64,000 nt of DNA from Pseudomonas putida (GTDB taxonomy: Bacteria > Pseudomonadota > Gammaproteobacteria > Pseudomonadales > Pseudomonadaceae), in the NCBI RefSeq assembly GCF_030159595.1, contig NZ_BSKJ01000001.1, positions 744,001-808,000 on the forward strand, given 5' to 3'. Below are positions 63,373 through 64,000 of this stretch, one piece after another. The position numbers and the translations under genes are program-made. The notes under the pieces were generated by a model. That model made no database searches and was not told where the DNA came from. It saw nothing but the letters and a program-made list of their open reading frames with translations. How positions within the stretch are numbered: the stretch's first letter is position 1; each line of letters opens with the position of its first letter.

Positions 63373-64000
63373 CTATATTTTTTGCTCGTCGAGGTTTTGT
63401 GCATGTTTTAACACATCCGGAATGAGGTTCAGCGCCGCCTGGTAATCGCGTCGATTGATATGTCTTTCAAAAGAGAACATATAAGAAGCAAGTATGGTGC
63501 CGTCACTGCTTAGGCTCTGTGCGTCAGTTCTGGTACCTTGAGCTTCTCGGGTATACTCAATAAGTTTCGAGTGGGCGGTAAGAGGCCAATATGTACCTGC
63601 GGGCTCTAGAAGCCAGTTTCCCCAATGGAGAACTGATAGCTCTCCAGTCTCCTTCTTGAGCAAAGAATCAGTGCTGAGGTCAAGAGCAATAAGCTGCCTC
63701 GGAAGTTTGCTGAGGTGTAGTTTTATACTGCCAAGGCTGTCTGCCAGTTGTTCTATGTTTTTCTGGTCGTCTGCGGTCACGGCATAGAGTTTTAGGCTTT
63801 CCAGCATCTCGATGTTTAGGCGAGACTCTAAATAGCTTTTGGAACGCTCGTATTTATTGAGAAGAGACTTGGGTGGCGTCAGCTTCATCAAGTCCCCGAG
63901 AAGCGTCAAGGCGCCTTGATTATACTCCCTGCCGGTCATCTTGCATTCTTTAGACCACTCAAAGATATGATAAGTCACATTCTGTAATTTCCCAGTCTCT
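63373..64000 (-). CDS. Unknown protein, C-terminal part (cut by window edge)
   Basis: An open frame of at least 208 codons that reads to the window end without a stop upstream, so the start is outside. The visible part is mostly helical, with polar stretches SLLNKYERSKSYLES and INRRDYQAALNLIPDVL (TPR-like near the C-terminus) and a more compact LHWGNWLLEPAGTYWPLTAH. No family was recognised and no signal or membrane segment is seen. AT-rich like the DUF6270-like genes, and convergent with copy B, so probably part of the same acquired segment. Confidence 0.55.
   Translation of the reverse strand, partial: ETGKLQNVTYHIFEWSKECKMTGREYNQGALTLLGDLMKLTPPKSLLNKYERSKSYLESRLNIEMLESLKLYAVTADDQKNIEQLADSLGSIKLHLSKLPRQLIALDLSTDSLLKKETGELSVLHWGNWLLEPAGTYWPLTAHSKLIEYTREAQGTRTDAQSLSSDGTILASYMFSFERHINRRDYQAALNLIPDVLKHAQNLDEQKI

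Overview
The window looks like chromosome of a Pseudomonas of the P. putida group. The grounds are GC-rich housekeeping genes, inverted pairs of the REP sequences typical of this group, a tyrA-aroA fusion, a third CsrA paralog (RsmI type), and the order serC-pheA-tyrA/aroA-cmk-rpsA-ihfB followed by an O-antigen locus closed by wbpV-wbpL-wbpM. This is the ihfB-to-wbpM position of O-antigen islands in Pseudomonas. The species call is inference from gene content and order.

Layout. (1) 1-13.9 kb: short-chain dehydrogenase, rsmI, a YheU-family gene, the three-gene osmoprotectant (N-acetylglutaminylglutamine amide) cluster asnO-ngg-M42 peptidase, mnmC, a polyphosphate:AMP phosphotransferase, rarD, fumC, a DUF2059 protein and a BolA-family protein. 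(2) 14-24.3 kb: trhO, a DsbA-like protein and an ABC exporter in a tight run; a membrane PAS-GGDEF-EAL protein; a TenA/PqqC-like protein; the minus-strand run ubiG-mupP-yciK; then mtnA. (3) 24.6-36.9 kb: gyrA, serC, pheA, tyrA-aroA, cmk, rpsA, ihfB, a LapA-domain protein and a beta-CASP RNase-like protein. (4) 37.3-53.6 kb: O-antigen region. It has a WbuB-like glycosyltransferase with three UDP-6-deoxy-L-HexNAc genes (FnlA-type dehydratase, RmlD-like reductase, WecB-like epimerase), an atypical epimerase-like protein and a second glycosyltransferase. These are followed by an O-antigen ligase/polymerase-type protein, a second polytopic polymerase candidate, a GT2 and a Wzx flippase, then wbpV-wbpL-wbpM. 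(5) 53.8-56.7 kb: rmlB-rmlD-rmlA, with no rmlC following. (6) 56.7-64 kb: an AT-rich, probably acquired segment. It holds two divergent copies of a DUF6270-like (SGNH-type) protein in opposite orientation, a heparinase II/III-like protein between them, two insertion-sequence remnants, a disrupted ORF and an unknown gene cut by the window edge.

How it fits together. Regions 1-3 are conserved core: osmoprotection, tRNA wobble modification, nucleotide and aromatic amino-acid synthesis, and translation. Region 4 should build an O-antigen unit on undecaprenyl phosphate. WbpM and WbpV would make a D-HexNAc that WbpL attaches first. The FnlA/reductase/epimerase set would make an L-HexNAc, probably L-QuiNAc rather than L-FucNAc, for the WbuB-like transferase. 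Wzx would flip the unit, and one of the two polytopic proteins would polymerise it.

The most novel signal is region 6. A beta-rich module of about 80-90 residues is found at the C-terminus of both DUF6270-like proteins and at the N-terminus of the heparinase-like protein. This suggests one functionally linked surface-polysaccharide modification or turnover system. No tRNA, rRNA, CRISPR array or prophage was seen.
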